Shown: positions 7,549 through 16,915, counted from the stretch's first letter. The stretch: 43,632 nt of DNA from Rhizobiaceae bacterium (GCA_013214695.1 JABSRX010000004.1:1-43632); one strand, 5' to 3'. Made by a program: numbers and translations. The notes: generated from the sequence alone by a model not told the origin.

Positions 7549-8538
7549 TTACTGTGCTGCAAAGGTTGCAAATGTGCGGATCAGCGCAGGGCCGAGAATG
7601 ACACAGAACAGAGCAGGAAGGAAACAAACCATCATGGGAACGGTCAGTTTTGGTGGCAGGGCTGCAGCCTTTTTCTCCGCCAGGTTCATCCGAATATCTC
7701 GGTTCTCCTGACTGAGCACGCGCAACGCCTGAGACAGCGGCGTACCGTATTTTTCTGACTGAATAAGTGACAAAACAACGTTCTTGACGGATTCAAGACC
7801 CGTACGGCGCGTCAGATTTTCATAGGCCACGCGCCGCTCCTGAAGGAAGGACAGTTCGGCGGTGGTGATCATCAATTCTTCTGCCAATGCCACAGATTGC
7901 GGTCCGATTTCAGCAGCCACCTTGCGGAACGCTGCCTCGATGCTCATGCCGGATTCGACACAAATCAAGCTCAGGTCGAGCGCGTCCGGCCAGGCCTGTG
8001 TGATGCTCAACTGGCGCTTCTTGAGGATCTGACGAACGATCAAAAGCGGTGCGTAGAAACCGGCAAAAGCAGCGCCCAGAACATAAAGCTTGATGGTCAT
8101 TTCATCGCCCTCGACGCGGGCCTTGATGAAATAGAAATAAATCGCAGCCAAGCCGCCGAGCAGAAAGGGCAGACCAAAACGCAGGCCCAAGAAAATGAAC
8201 AGCGGCGACTGCCCTCTGAATCCGGCCTGGATCAACTCCAGTTCAGTCTTTTCGTCAGCCAGCGCCTTACGCAGGTTGAGCTTCTCAACCACCATTTTGA
8301 TCAAAGCGCCAGGTTCGCGCTTTTTGGCGCTCTTCTTACGGCCTTCCTTGACCGAATTGGCAACTCGGGCCCGTTCGCGCGCGCGCAGTTTTTCACGTTC
8401 CAGCGCCACCGACTTCATGCGGTTGCCCAGATTGTCAGTCTTCAGCATCGGCATGGCCACCACCAGGATGGACGCAAAGACACCCACCGCGGTGAACAGG
8501 GCCACAAGGTTTGCCGGTTCTGTGAACATTTCAAACAT
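7549..8538 (-). CDS. tadC: Tad pilus inner-membrane platform protein TadC (T2SSF domain)
   Basis: The 329-residue polytopic protein has an N-terminal membrane segment (about residues 10-32), a basic cytoplasmic stretch rich in Lys and Arg (about 45-80), two further membrane segments (about 110-170), a cytoplasmic T2SSF domain including SLICVESGMSIEAAFRKV and ALRVLSQENRDIRM, and a C-terminal membrane segment after PPKLTVPMM. With TadB it forms the inner-membrane platform on which the CpaF ATPase drives Flp pilus assembly. It lies 30 bases downstream of tadB in the cpaB-tadC operon. Confidence 0.94.
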   Translation of the reverse strand: MFEMFTEPANLVALFTAVGVFASILVVAMPMLKTDNLGNRMKSVALEREKLRARERARVANSVKEGRKKSAKKREPGALIKMVVEKLNLRKALADEKTELELIQAGFRGQSPLFIFLGLRFGLPFLLGGLAAIYFYFIKARVEGDEMTIKLYVLGAAFAGFYAPLLIVRQILKKRQLSITQAWPDALDLSLICVESGMSIEAAFRKVAAEIGPQSVALAEELMITTAELSFLQERRVAYENLTRRTGLESVKNVVLSLIQSEKYGTPLSQALRVLSQENRDIRMNLAEKKAAALPPKLTVPMMVCFLPALFCVILGPALIRTFATFAAQ

Positions 8539-8568
8539 GGAAGTGAACTGCGCTTTCGATACGGGGAA

Positions 8569-9555
8569 CTAAAACTTGAAGTTGATCATTTTTTTCATGA
8601 TGGCCACGCCGAGACCCATCGATCCGGCGATGAACATGAGAACATTTTTACCGCTCTGGGTTTCCCAAAGCGCGTCGAGATAGCCTGGGGTTGTGAAGAA
8701 CACTGCCAGCGCCACGACAAACGGCAAGGCACCGATAATCGCAGCTGAGGTTTTCGCTTCCGTCGAAAATGCCTTAATCTTATCGGCCATTTTGCGGCGT
8801 TCACGCAGCACTTTTGACAGGCCCGACAGGGCTTCCGAGAGGTTACCACCCGCCGAAGACTGGATCGCGATAACGATGGAAAAGAAGTTGGTTTCCGGTG
8901 TCGGCACGCTTTCATAAAGGCGTTCACACGCTTCCGGCACCGAGATGCCCATGGAAGTCGCTTCAATCATCTTGCGGAACTCGCCGCGCACCGGTTCATC
9001 GGCATCATTTGCAATGATCCGCAAGCAGTCGTTCAACGGCAGACCGGAACGAATACCGCGCACAATCACGTCGATGGCGTTTGGAAAAATCGTGATGAAG
9101 GCTTTGAAACGGCGGGCCCGGCGGAACGAAATGTAAAACCGCATCAGGCCAACGGCACAGACAAATGAGATACCGCCTGCAATGTGCAAGGGGGCGCCCC
9201 CCACCAGGCTGCCAAAGAAACCGAGTACGCCGAGTACCGCTGAGATCAGATAGAAATTGCGCACGCTGAGTTCCATGCCGGCCTGCGAAATCAGCATACG
9301 TAAGGAAGGCTTGTCCGCCTTGCGGCCAGCAGAGCGCTGCTCTTCAACATTCTTCAGCGCGCTTTCGCGGGCCTTGCGGCGTTGCTTGTCATCAATTTTC
9401 TTGGATTGCGCCTTGACCTTGGTCTTGCGGTCGACCTGCAGGCTTTTGATGCGTTCATTCGATTTTTTGTTGTCATTGATCGAATTATACATCAGCGCAT
9501 AGGTGAGGGCCCCCACAGTGAGGACCGCCAGACCTATCATCGCCAAAAATACCAT
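8569..9555 (-). CDS. tadB: Tad pilus inner-membrane platform protein TadB (T2SSF domain)
   Basis: The 328-residue protein has the same layout as TadC: an N-terminal membrane helix (MVFLAMIGLAVLTVGAL), a charged Lys/Arg/Ser-rich cytoplasmic segment (about residues 30-90), two membrane segments near 103-140, the T2SSF domain with FPNAIDVIVRGIRSGLPLNDCLR and QSSAGGNLSEALSGLSKVLRER, and a C-terminal membrane pair. SSAGGNL is characteristic of the TadB/GspF-like platform proteins. It is 30 bases from cpaF and 30 bases from tadC, on the same transcript. Confidence 0.95.
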   Translation of the reverse strand: MVFLAMIGLAVLTVGALTYALMYNSINDNKKSNERIKSLQVDRKTKVKAQSKKIDDKQRRKARESALKNVEEQRSAGRKADKPSLRMLISQAGMELSVRNFYLISAVLGVLGFFGSLVGGAPLHIAGGISFVCAVGLMRFYISFRRARRFKAFITIFPNAIDVIVRGIRSGLPLNDCLRIIANDADEPVRGEFRKMIEATSMGISVPEACERLYESVPTPETNFFSIVIAIQSSAGGNLSEALSGLSKVLRERRKMADKIKAFSTEAKTSAAIIGALPFVVALAVFFTTPGYLDALWETQSGKNVLMFIAGSMGLGVAIMKKMINFKF

Positions 9556-9584
9556 ACTCTTACGCCTCTTTGGATCTGATCCTG

Positions 9585-11291
9585 TTAGAACGGATCGGAA
9601 CCTCGGTCTTCTGAATCATCAAGCGCACGCTGCAGCCGTTCTTCTTCGCCGTAATAGCGGGCCCGCTCCATCATCTTCGGGTTACCAACACCGGTGGACT
9701 TGTGCTTGCCGATCAGCTTGCCGTTCTCGTCTTCGCCGGTGATATCGTAGACAAAAATGTCTTGCGTAATGATTACGTCGCCTTCCATGCCCAGCACTTC
9801 GGTGATGTGGGTGATACGGCGGGAACCATCTCTGAGGCGCTTGGCCTGGATGACGATATCGACAGATCCGACGATGATTTCGCGCACCGTTTTGGCGGGC
9901 AGCGAAAATCCACCCATGGCGATCATCGATTCCATACGGGACAGACATTCGCGCGGCGAGTTGGCGTGGATTGTTCCCATCGAACCATCGTGGCCCGTGT
10001 TCATCGCCTGCAAAAGGTCGAACACCTCCGAGCCACGCACCTCACCCACGATGATGCGCTCTGGGCGCATACGCAGGCAGTTTTTCACCAGATCCGTCAT
10101 GGTGATGGTGCCCTCACCCTCCAGGTTCGGAGGTCGGGTTTCCAGGCGCACAACGTGGGGCTGCTGCAGCTGCAATTCCGCCGAGTCCTCGCAGGTAATC
10201 ACCCGCTCGTCGTCGTCGATATAGTTGGTCATGCAGTTCAACAACGTAGTCTTACCAGAACCAGTACCGCCGGAAATAACCAGGTTACAGCGCACGCGGC
10301 CGATGATTTTCAGAATTTCCGCACCAGACGGTGAAATCGCACCAAAATTGACGAGCTGATCCAGGGTCAGCTTATCCTTCTTAAACTTACGAATGGTCAG
10401 TGTTGGGCCATCCAATGCCAGTGGCGGTGCGATCACGTTCACACGAGAGCCGTCGATCAATCGGGCGTCACATATGGGAGACGATTCATCCACACGACGG
10501 CCAACCTGGCTCACAATGCGCTGACAGATACTCATCAACTGATCGTTGTCACGAAAACGCACATTGGTGCTTTCGGTCTTGCCGTTCACTTCGATGAAGG
10601 TCTGTTTGGCCCCATTGACCATGATATCGGCGATGTCGTCGCGCTCCAGCAGCGGCTCCAGCGGACCAAAGCCGAGAACATCGTTACAGATATCCGCAAG
10701 CAGTTCTTCCTGCTCGGAGATCGACATGACAATCGACTTGATGGCGATGATGTCATTGACGATATCGCGGATCTCTTCACGGGCACCCTCATTGTCCAGT
10801 TTGGACAATTGTGACAGGTCGATCGTGTCGATCAGGGCCGAAAATACCTGCGTTTTGACGTCATAATACTCTTCGGACTTTATCCGGATCTCTGGTGCAG
10901 CCGGCGTGTCTGCAACGTCGATCGGTGGGGCCTTGGCCTTAATCTTTTTCGGCGCAGCTGACATCGACGAGGCTGTCCCGCCGGTGACGACGGGCATGGC
11001 TGCCGTTGGCCCACCCGGAGCACCCGGTCCGCCAGGCATAGGTGGAGGCATCGCGCCAGGTGCCGCGCTTGGCGGCGGCATGGCACCCGGGGCGGCTTGC
11101 GGAGCGCCAACGGGAGCAGCCTGCGGAGGCGGCGCCTGCGGGCTCGGTGGAACGGGGGTCGTCGGCGCTACCGGTGCTCCAGGCGCTGCGCCAGGTGCAG
11201 GTTTTGCCTCTGGAGGCATGGCCAGGGGTTTGGAGAATCCTCCACCCGCGCCGGCACCACCTGAATTTGGACCACCCCGTTTTCCAAACAT
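9585..11291 (-). CDS. cpaF: Tad pilus assembly ATPase CpaF/TadA
   Basis: The 568-residue secretion ATPase powers Flp pilus extension at the cytoplasmic face. The Walker A motif GGTGSGKT is at residues 341-348, Walker B RIIVGEVRG at 412-420 and the His box GSMGTIHAN near 436-444. The CpaF N-domain begins near residue 140 (EEYYDVKTQVF). Unusually, residues 1-110 form a low-complexity Pro/Ala/Gly/Met region with repeated APGA and MPPP units, probably disordered. Many CpaF proteins have a short version of such a tail. It lies 40 bases downstream of cpaE and 29 bases upstream of tadB. Confidence 0.97.
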   Translation of the reverse strand: MFGKRGGPNSGGAGAGGGFSKPLAMPPEAKPAPGAAPGAPVAPTTPVPPSPQAPPPQAAPVGAPQAAPGAMPPPSAAPGAMPPPMPGGPGAPGGPTAAMPVVTGGTASSMSAAPKKIKAKAPPIDVADTPAAPEIRIKSEEYYDVKTQVFSALIDTIDLSQLSKLDNEGAREEIRDIVNDIIAIKSIVMSISEQEELLADICNDVLGFGPLEPLLERDDIADIMVNGAKQTFIEVNGKTESTNVRFRDNDQLMSICQRIVSQVGRRVDESSPICDARLIDGSRVNVIAPPLALDGPTLTIRKFKKDKLTLDQLVNFGAISPSGAEILKIIGRVRCNLVISGGTGSGKTTLLNCMTNYIDDDERVITCEDSAELQLQQPHVVRLETRPPNLEGEGTITMTDLVKNCLRMRPERIIVGEVRGSEVFDLLQAMNTGHDGSMGTIHANSPRECLSRMESMIAMGGFSLPAKTVREIIVGSVDIVIQAKRLRDGSRRITHITEVLGMEGDVIITQDIFVYDITGEDENGKLIGKHKSTGVGNPKMMERARYYGEEERLQRALDDSEDRGSDPF

Positions 11292-11331
11292 CTTACACGT
11301 ACTCCAATGTCACCGATCTTCCCAGACCAGC

Positions 11332-12894
11332 TTATTTCTTGCTCTTCTTGCCGAGTGAAAAACGCGCCAAGAGAGACCCGACCGATTTCTTGGCCGGGGC
11401 TTCAATTTCTCGTCTGCCAGTTAGAACCTGCGCCAGTGTGTCGAACGCCGCCGCGGTTTCGCTTTTGGCGTCTGTCTCTGAAATCATCTGTCCATTGTTG
11501 GCGGCCAAGCCAAAGAGGGCTGGTTCAAAGGGCAGAATAATGGTTGGCGAAATGCCCAAAGGCTGGGTGAAATCTTCAACCGAAATCTCCGGGCGCTTGG
11601 GCACATTGCACTGATTGAGCACCAATAGCGGCTTGTCGTCGTTCGGACGCAGCTCAGACAATGTGTCGACCAGATTTTTGGTGTTGCGCAGGCAGGCCAG
11701 ATCAGGTGTGGCTGTGATAACCACCTTGTCGGAAGTTGCCAAAACCTGCTTGACCCAGCCCGTCCAGGCATGGGGCAGGTCAATCACCACATTGGGTGTG
11801 CCACGCTGCGCGACTTCCAACAACTGCTCGAAATCGTTGGCATCGAAATCGTATTCGCGATCCAAAGTGGATGGCGCAGCCAGCAGGCTCAGATGATCCG
11901 AGCACTTCGCCAATAGGCGGTCCAGAAAAGTTTCATCAATCCGGTCAGAGGAGAATACCGCTTCAGCAACGCCCTGGGCCGGATCCTGGTCAAAATCGAT
12001 ATTCGCGGTGCCAAAGGCCAAATCCAGGTCGGTCAATATGACGTCGCTTTCGAAGTTGCTGGAAATCGACCAGGCAACATTGTGAGCAACCGTCGAGGAG
12101 CCAACGCCTCCCTTGGCGCCGATAAAGGCAATCGTATTGCCCAACGGACTGGCCTCGGGATTGACGAACAGGCTGGTGACAACCTCCATGACGTCTGTCA
12201 TCGAAATTGGAGCGTAGAGATATTCAACAACGCCACGGCTGATCAGCTCGCGGTAGAGCTGCACATCGTTCTTGTGGCCGATGACGACGACGTTTGTGCC
12301 CTCGTCGCAGACCTCGGCAAGATATTCCAGTTCGCCCATCAGTTCCTGACCGACCAGACGCGACTCGACAAAAATCAGGTTCGGTGTCGTTGCCGTTTGA
12401 TAGAACTCTACCGCTGCACGAATGCCACCCATTTGCACCTTCAAATGGGCTTTGCTCATGCGCCGGTCTTTTGAGGCATGTTCAAACGTAGTGGCGACCA
12501 TCTCCGTTTCACAGAAAGCCTGGATCGCGACCCGCGGCACCGGGCGAATGTTGGCCAGATCCTCTGGCGGCATCTCGTAGCTGGCGCCTTCGTTCCAGTT
12601 TTCCTGACCGGTGGCCGTAGCATAAAGAGCGCTGTCCGTTGCCGTCGCTGTTGCATAGGCGTGATCGGCATCAAGCGGCGACCCCATGGCCGCGCCGGCA
12701 TCTTCTGGCGAAAGCGGTGGCGCCATGACATGCGGTGCTGCGTGGCCCGGGTTCATCGCCGCGGGATCCGTCGGAGCATTTGGGTCCATTTGAAATGGTT
12801 GACCAGCAGCAGGCGCGTCAGTCGGTGCGACGCCTGGCGCTTGTTGTGCAACCCCTGGCTGGAGGTTGTTTGGATCATATGCCTGATCTGACAT
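11332..12894 (-). CDS. cpaE: Pilus assembly localisation ATPase CpaE/TadZ
   Basis: The 520-residue protein joins a Pro/Ala/Met-rich disordered N-terminus (1-110), a receiver-like domain (about 120-245, with PNLIFVESRL and the NVVVIGHKND strand) and a MinD/ParA-type ATPase domain. The ATPase loop is GAKGGVGSSTVAHN at about 259-272, the deviant Walker A seen in CpaE proteins (Ser-Ser-Thr in place of Lys-Thr-Thr). LTDLDLAFGTANID follows as the switch region. CpaE/TadZ marks the polar site of pilus assembly in Caulobacter and related bacteria. It sits between cpaD and cpaF. The 49-base gap upstream holds only a weak TTAA-box-like sequence. Confidence 0.94.
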   Translation of the reverse strand: MSDQAYDPNNLQPGVAQQAPGVAPTDAPAAGQPFQMDPNAPTDPAAMNPGHAAPHVMAPPLSPEDAGAAMGSPLDADHAYATATATDSALYATATGQENWNEGASYEMPPEDLANIRPVPRVAIQAFCETEMVATTFEHASKDRRMSKAHLKVQMGGIRAAVEFYQTATTPNLIFVESRLVGQELMGELEYLAEVCDEGTNVVVIGHKNDVQLYRELISRGVVEYLYAPISMTDVMEVVTSLFVNPEASPLGNTIAFIGAKGGVGSSTVAHNVAWSISSNFESDVILTDLDLAFGTANIDFDQDPAQGVAEAVFSSDRIDETFLDRLLAKCSDHLSLLAAPSTLDREYDFDANDFEQLLEVAQRGTPNVVIDLPHAWTGWVKQVLATSDKVVITATPDLACLRNTKNLVDTLSELRPNDDKPLLVLNQCNVPKRPEISVEDFTQPLGISPTIILPFEPALFGLAANNGQMISETDAKSETAAAFDTLAQVLTGRREIEAPAKKSVGSLLARFSLGKKSKK

Positions 12895-12943
12895 TACAAA
12901 AATTCCCTACTACTAAGCTTTGTTTACCCAGCCATTCTTGAAA

Positions 12944-13672
12944 TTATTCAAACACCGATCCGATGTTCTCTGTGGTCCCGACCTCGCCGGTACGGTAGGC
13001 CTCGATCGCTGCGTTGCGACGCTCTGCATCAATCGGAGACATGGCCCTCGGCCCCAGCAGATCTGCCGGATTGGCGATCTGAGCCGCCAGGTTGTTTTGG
13101 TTGGCACAGCCAAAATTATGGTAATTCTGGTTTTCATTGTTGCCGCCGGCCAGATCTTCGGGCCATTGGCCGCATTCCTTGACGCTGGCAGCCAGTGCCG
13201 TGAAGGAAAGTCTAATAGGCGACGATGCCAGGTCGGCGGCCCGGTAGGATGCCGAACGAATGCGGTTGAGCGGAATACCGCTCTCGGTCAATGTCGAAGC
13301 AATCTTGGGCAGCATGCGGCGGGCGGCGACCTCGTTGGCCGAACCCGAAGGAACCATAACGGTGATCGCACCATTGGCGCCTTCTTTGTAGCGGTTGGCA
13401 AATGCCACGATCGCGCTTTGCGTCGGATAACCCAGTTTATAAGTCGATGCCGCAACCGGCACATCGAGAAATTTCTCCTGTTCGTCGATGACGATCGGGT
13501 GCTTTGTCTTATAGGTCGACTGAACGGACCCGACCGTGAAGTCATTTTCCGAGTGCTTTGCACAACCGGCCAGGATGGCCAGAGGCAGCAATCCGCCGAC
13601 CAGAAGTCGACCAAGCTGTTGGCCCATCGAGCGGGCTTTCATTGGGGGTGTCACAAGCTGTGTCATCTTCAT
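12944..13672 (-). CDS. cpaD: Pilus assembly lipoprotein CpaD
   Basis: The 242-residue product has a signal peptide ending in the lipobox LAGC (near residues 34-37), so it is probably an outer-membrane lipoprotein. The mature part has the CpaD pattern: a periplasmic domain with an OmpA-like appearance (FANRYKEGANGAITVMVPSG), then a Cys-containing segment ending NFGCANQNNLAAQIANPADL, a conserved feature of CpaD. CpaD supports the CpaC secretin. It is 10 bases downstream of cpaC and probably cotranslated. The extreme N-terminus could instead start at the second Met (13666). Confidence 0.93.
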   Translation of the reverse strand: MKMTQLVTPPMKARSMGQQLGRLLVGGLLPLAILAGCAKHSENDFTVGSVQSTYKTKHPIVIDEQEKFLDVPVAASTYKLGYPTQSAIVAFANRYKEGANGAITVMVPSGSANEVAARRMLPKIASTLTESGIPLNRIRSASYRAADLASSPIRLSFTALAASVKECGQWPEDLAGGNNENQNYHNFGCANQNNLAAQIANPADLLGPRAMSPIDAERRNAAIEAYRTGEVGTTENIGSVFE

Positions 13673-13682
13673 TGCCTACTCT

Positions 13683-15299
13683 TTACTTCAGGATAAAACC
13701 GATAGAACCGGTGTAGCGGCCCTTTGGCAGATTACCCTGCTTTGTCCCGTACACCCGGTTAACCCGACCCATAAAAATTGAGGCAGATTCGGTTGCGGGA
13801 TGAAAATTCTCGTCTGGTTGGGCCAGGTGCTTACGGGCTGTCGGCCGCACCAGATAAGGGGTGACGATAATCACCAGTTCTGATTCATTGCGCTGGAATT
13901 CACGGCTGCGGAACAGTGTGCCAATGATCGGAATGCGTGCCATGCCGGGCAGGCCGGAGACGGCCTGGCGGATGTCATCCTGTACCAATCCAGCGATCGC
14001 CATGGATCCGCCTGATGGTAGTTCCACCGTGGTCTTTGCCCGTCTGTTGCGGGTACCCCAGGCAGAAGCACGCTGTGTCTGTGTCGACGAACCAATTGGT
14101 GTTGGCTCCTGGACTTCCGTGCTCAGCTGCAGGCTGATGCGGCCTTCGCTCAAAACAGTAGGCGTGAATTTCAAATAGATGCCGTAGGGGCGCTCTTCAT
14201 AGGTGACACTGAGGCCCTCTTCATTTTCCTCAAACGAAGTTGGTGTCTGCCATGAGCCACCCACTCTGAATTCCGCTTCCTCGCCCGAGACGGCGGTCAG
14301 GCTTGGTTCGGCGAGGGTGCGCACGACACCGGCGATTTCCATCGCCCGCATCTGTGACTGCAGTGCATTGAGCCCATAGCCCAGTCCAAACTGAGAAAAC
14401 TGACCTGCCCGAATACTCTGCTGCGAAACACCTGAGCCAGACAGAGAGAAACCAAATCCGTCTGCGGTCGGATTGGTGATGGCCGTATCAATACCCAACT
14501 GCTTGGTAACAAGACGCTGGACTTCAGCGATGGTCACTTTCAGCATGACCTGGTCCTGACCCTCAATCTTCAACAGATTGACAATCGAGCTTGTGTCTTC
14601 CTCGCCGAACAGCGATGCAATGTTGTTTGGATCGGCCGCAGCATTGCCAGCCTGTTCACCGCCTGTGACGAAGATTCGTGCCAAAGACACCGCCTTCGTC
14701 GCATCCAGCGGCGTTGCCACCGTGCCGGTCAGAACAATGTTATCATTGATCATCTCAGCCTTGATGTTTGACTGAGGGATCAGTCGGGCGAGACTGGTCT
14801 CCAGACCGGTAATATCGCGCTCAATCAAGATTTCCATCGCCGCGATCTGTTTACCGCTGCCATCGAAAATGAAGATGTTGGTCTGGCCAATCTGCTTGCC
14901 GAACAAATAGATGCGGCGCGAGGTACGCATGACAGCGTCGGCCACCGTCGGGTTGGCCACCAACACATCGTTGGCTTCGGCCGGCAGATCGACGACCAGA
15001 GACTTGTTCAGTCCCAGATTGATCATCTTCGGGATCGCCGCGTTTTCTGGCGAAATGCGGATATAGTTCTTGTTGATTGTCTCTGCAGACGCGGTGCCGA
15101 CGCTCATCAAGGCGAACGGCTGCAGCGCTGTCGCCATAACCAGAGCGCCTGCCGATGCATAGCTGACCAGACGCTTAGCGCGGGTCAAAATATCGGATTT
15201 GCCGGTGAATTGATTTGAAGTGCTGGTCATCATTGCGGCTCGATCTGCCTGAACTGAATTAGAAGGGGTCAACTTGGATACGTCGCGGTGCAGGCTCAT
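13683..15299 (-). CDS. cpaC: Type II/IV secretion-system secretin CpaC (RcpA)
   Basis: The 538-residue outer-membrane secretin forms the exit channel of the Flp pilus. It has a long N-terminal region with a hydrophobic signal core near residues 45-70, then a pilus N-terminal domain (LVVDLPAEANDVLVANPTVADA, IYLFGKQIGQTNIFIFD), a BON/N1-like domain, and the secretin domain with ELPSGGSMAIAGLVQDD and VTPYLVRP near the end. Its ATG overlaps the cpaB stop (ATGA at 15296-15299), supporting this start although about 40 residues precede the signal core; an ATG-ATG pair about 22 codons further in is an alternative. An orphan protein with the same N-domain is encoded at 17562. Confidence 0.95.
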   Translation of the reverse strand: MSLHRDVSKLTPSNSVQADRAAMMTSTSNQFTGKSDILTRAKRLVSYASAGALVMATALQPFALMSVGTASAETINKNYIRISPENAAIPKMINLGLNKSLVVDLPAEANDVLVANPTVADAVMRTSRRIYLFGKQIGQTNIFIFDGSGKQIAAMEILIERDITGLETSLARLIPQSNIKAEMINDNIVLTGTVATPLDATKAVSLARIFVTGGEQAGNAAADPNNIASLFGEEDTSSIVNLLKIEGQDQVMLKVTIAEVQRLVTKQLGIDTAITNPTADGFGFSLSGSGVSQQSIRAGQFSQFGLGYGLNALQSQMRAMEIAGVVRTLAEPSLTAVSGEEAEFRVGGSWQTPTSFEENEEGLSVTYEERPYGIYLKFTPTVLSEGRISLQLSTEVQEPTPIGSSTQTQRASAWGTRNRRAKTTVELPSGGSMAIAGLVQDDIRQAVSGLPGMARIPIIGTLFRSREFQRNESELVIIVTPYLVRPTARKHLAQPDENFHPATESASIFMGRVNRVYGTKQGNLPKGRYTGSIGFILK

Positions 15300-16114
15300 G
15301 ATCTGGGCCTTACTTCGCTGGTAGTGCCGTAGCGGATGATTTTCACGCTGCCGCGCTTGCGACGCTTGCCACTGGAAAGAAGATGGGTGCCCGAGTCGGA
15401 CGCCTCGATTTCCGAATCCTCGACACTGCGCAGTGCCAGGTTGAGTTTGTTGCCTGCCATTTTCTGGGCAGCGGTGATGATTTCCACCTGTTGTGCGGTC
15501 AACTCAAGCGTTGCGGTGTTACCGACCTTCGATTTCTCGCCATCCTTTTCCTCGATCACCTGATCGATCGCCAGGATGCGGACATTCTGCAGCACCGTTT
15601 CGGTGAGGTAGGAATTGTCTTCAGAATCCGGGTTCTTGTAGCTCATGACCACATCAACGTGGTCGTTGGGCAGGATAAAGCCGCCCGCAGATGTCTCCGC
15701 TGCAACGCGGATGGCAACGGCGCGCTTGCCGGCCGGCAGGATCGCCGAAAGATAACCGCTGTCTGAGCGGACAATTTTCTGTTCGCGGATCGGCTCACCG
15801 GCGAAAAACGATGAACGGGCAATCGTCTTGGCGTATTCTTGGAACGCTTCAGGCCGGTCGTCCTTGATGATGAAGGACTCGCGCACACCGTTTTCGGGCC
15901 ACTTTTCCCAACCGATGTTGTTTTCACCCAGGGCGGTTCCCATGGGAATTTCCTTGCGAGCGGTGAGAACCTCGACCAATGGGATGGTGACAACCGGTTC
16001 ATTCGACTGAACGATGACCGGTGCCGGCTTCTCGTTCATGTTCATCATCAGAAAACCGGCACCCAGCGCAGCCACAAGGGCCACAGCAATCAGGACTAAT
16101 TGAATAGGCTTCAT
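15296..16114 (-). CDS. cpaB: Flp pilus assembly protein CpaB (RcpC)
   Basis: The 272-residue periplasmic protein is anchored by one N-terminal helix (residues 4-24). It has an SAF/AFP-like domain (about 45-110: VLTARKEIPMGTALGENNIGW, FAGEPI) followed by a CpaB/RcpC domain containing AVAIRVAAETSAGGFILPNDHVDVV, the family's most conserved block. CpaB helps to place and stabilise the secretin. It is the first gene of the long minus-strand operon cpaB-C-D-E-F-tadB-tadC. A 220-base gap with a terminator for cpaA and a CtrA-like half-site lies upstream. Confidence 0.95.
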   Translation of the reverse strand: MKPIQLVLIAVALVAALGAGFLMMNMNEKPAPVIVQSNEPVVTIPLVEVLTARKEIPMGTALGENNIGWEKWPENGVRESFIIKDDRPEAFQEYAKTIARSSFFAGEPIREQKIVRSDSGYLSAILPAGKRAVAIRVAAETSAGGFILPNDHVDVVMSYKNPDSEDNSYLTETVLQNVRILAIDQVIEEKDGEKSKVGNTATLELTAQQVEIITAAQKMAGNKLNLALRSVEDSEIEASDSGTHLLSSGKRRKRGSVKIIRYGTTSEVRPRS

Positions 16115-16175
16115 TATGAGAAAACTCCGGTAACGCTCGACACATCGACTCCCGGATAGTTTTGACGCTGATTGG

Positions 16176-16190
16176 TGTACTTATGGTTAA
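16176..16190 (-). promoter_or_regulatory. Weak CtrA-like box upstream of cpaB
   Basis: Read on the minus strand the sequence is TTAACCATAAGTACA: a TTAA followed at N7 by TACA, two bases off TTAA-N7-TTAA. It contains the 8-mer TTAACCAT, described as a CtrA half-site in Caulobacter. It lies about 60-75 bases upstream of the cpaB start. Confidence 0.4.
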
Positions 16191-16260
16191 TGACCGGCTG
16201 ACAAACTTGGTAAACAAAGTTTTGACGTCGAAAAGCGGTGTTTCAGAACACCTGAAATGC

Positions 16261-16288
16261 AAAAAAGCCGGCCCATAGTGACCGGCTT
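16261..16288 (-). terminator. Rho-independent terminator of cpaA
   Basis: On the minus strand AAGCCGG (16282-16288) pairs with CCGGCTT (16265-16271) around a ten-base loop, and the T-run begins within and continues past the stem (A-run on the plus strand at 16261-16266). It lies about 50 bases after the cpaA stop and separates cpaA from cpaB. Confidence 0.85.
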
Positions 16289-16335
16289 ACTAAGCAAGAA
16301 TATGAGTTTGATGACATCAACGTCACCGTGGTGCA

Positions 16336-16863
16336 TCAGCCGATCGACTGACCTGTCGTGATATAGTTCATCCAGGGGGAACCGACGAAGACATACAACG
16401 CCGCCGGGCCCAGCGCGGCACCATAGGGAATGCCCTGCTTCTTATCGAGCAAGCGGGCGATCCACGGAACGTTCAAAAGCATTTGCGGCAGCATGATGCG
16501 GCGGGCAATGACGATGAACAGAGTGAGCAAGCCACCCAGAACACTGGCGGCCAACAAGTAAGGCAGTGTGAAGGCTGTACCGAACCACAGCGCTGATGCG
16601 GCAAGAAGCTTGGCATCGCCGCCACCCATGACACCGAGACTGAACAGACCAAATCCAACGATCAAAACGCAGACCGCCACACCAATGTGCCATAGCGCGG
16701 TTTCCCAACCCATGCCCGCCAGGGGCGCGAATACGGCAAAAGACGCCAACAATACCAACGTAATCTTGTTGGGAATGGTCATCGTGAACAGGTCATAAAA
16801 AGTGGCGAAGATCATGCAAATTGGAAAAATCGCCAAAATTGCCAGACCAATAAAATCGTTCAT
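16336..16863 (-). CDS. cpaA: Type IV prepilin peptidase CpaA/TadV
   Basis: This 175-residue A24-family aspartic peptidase cleaves the leader of Flp and the TadE-like pseudopilins at the inner membrane. The two catalytic aspartates are in FYDLFTMTIPN (about residue 23) and GGGDAKLL (about residue 80), the GxGD signature. About five membrane helices are visible. I chose the ATG at 16863 (MNDFIGLAIL); in-frame Met codons at 16878 and 16923 would add basic residues and would run into the CtrA-like box at 16916-16930. It is flanked by terminators on both sides, so it appears to be a single-gene transcript. Confidence 0.93.
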   Translation of the reverse strand: MNDFIGLAILAIFPICMIFATFYDLFTMTIPNKITLVLLASFAVFAPLAGMGWETALWHIGVAVCVLIVGFGLFSLGVMGGGDAKLLAASALWFGTAFTLPYLLAASVLGGLLTLFIVIARRIMLPQMLLNVPWIARLLDKKQGIPYGAALGPAALYVFVGSPWMNYITTGQSIG

Positions 16864-16915
16864 CTCAGTTGCCCACATATGCTGGTTGATTGCGTTGAAC
16901 CTTAGACGTCGCCGC

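Noticed and set aside
10943-11270. Low-complexity GC-rich stretch that looked like a repeat array
   Set aside because: It is the coding region for the Pro/Ala/Gly/Met tail of CpaF, with irregular units; not CRISPR and not a regular tandem repeat.
11991-12060. Possible Lys-less Walker A defect in CpaE suggesting a dead ATPase
   Set aside because: The KGGVGSST form is the usual deviant loop in CpaE/TadZ proteins, so it is not an anomaly.
12913-12927. Another TTAA-box-like sequence (GTAA-N7-TTAG on the minus strand) between cpaD and cpaE
   Set aside because: Two mismatches, inside a 49-base gap of a tight operon with no sign of a separate promoter; not counted with the CtrA-like boxes.
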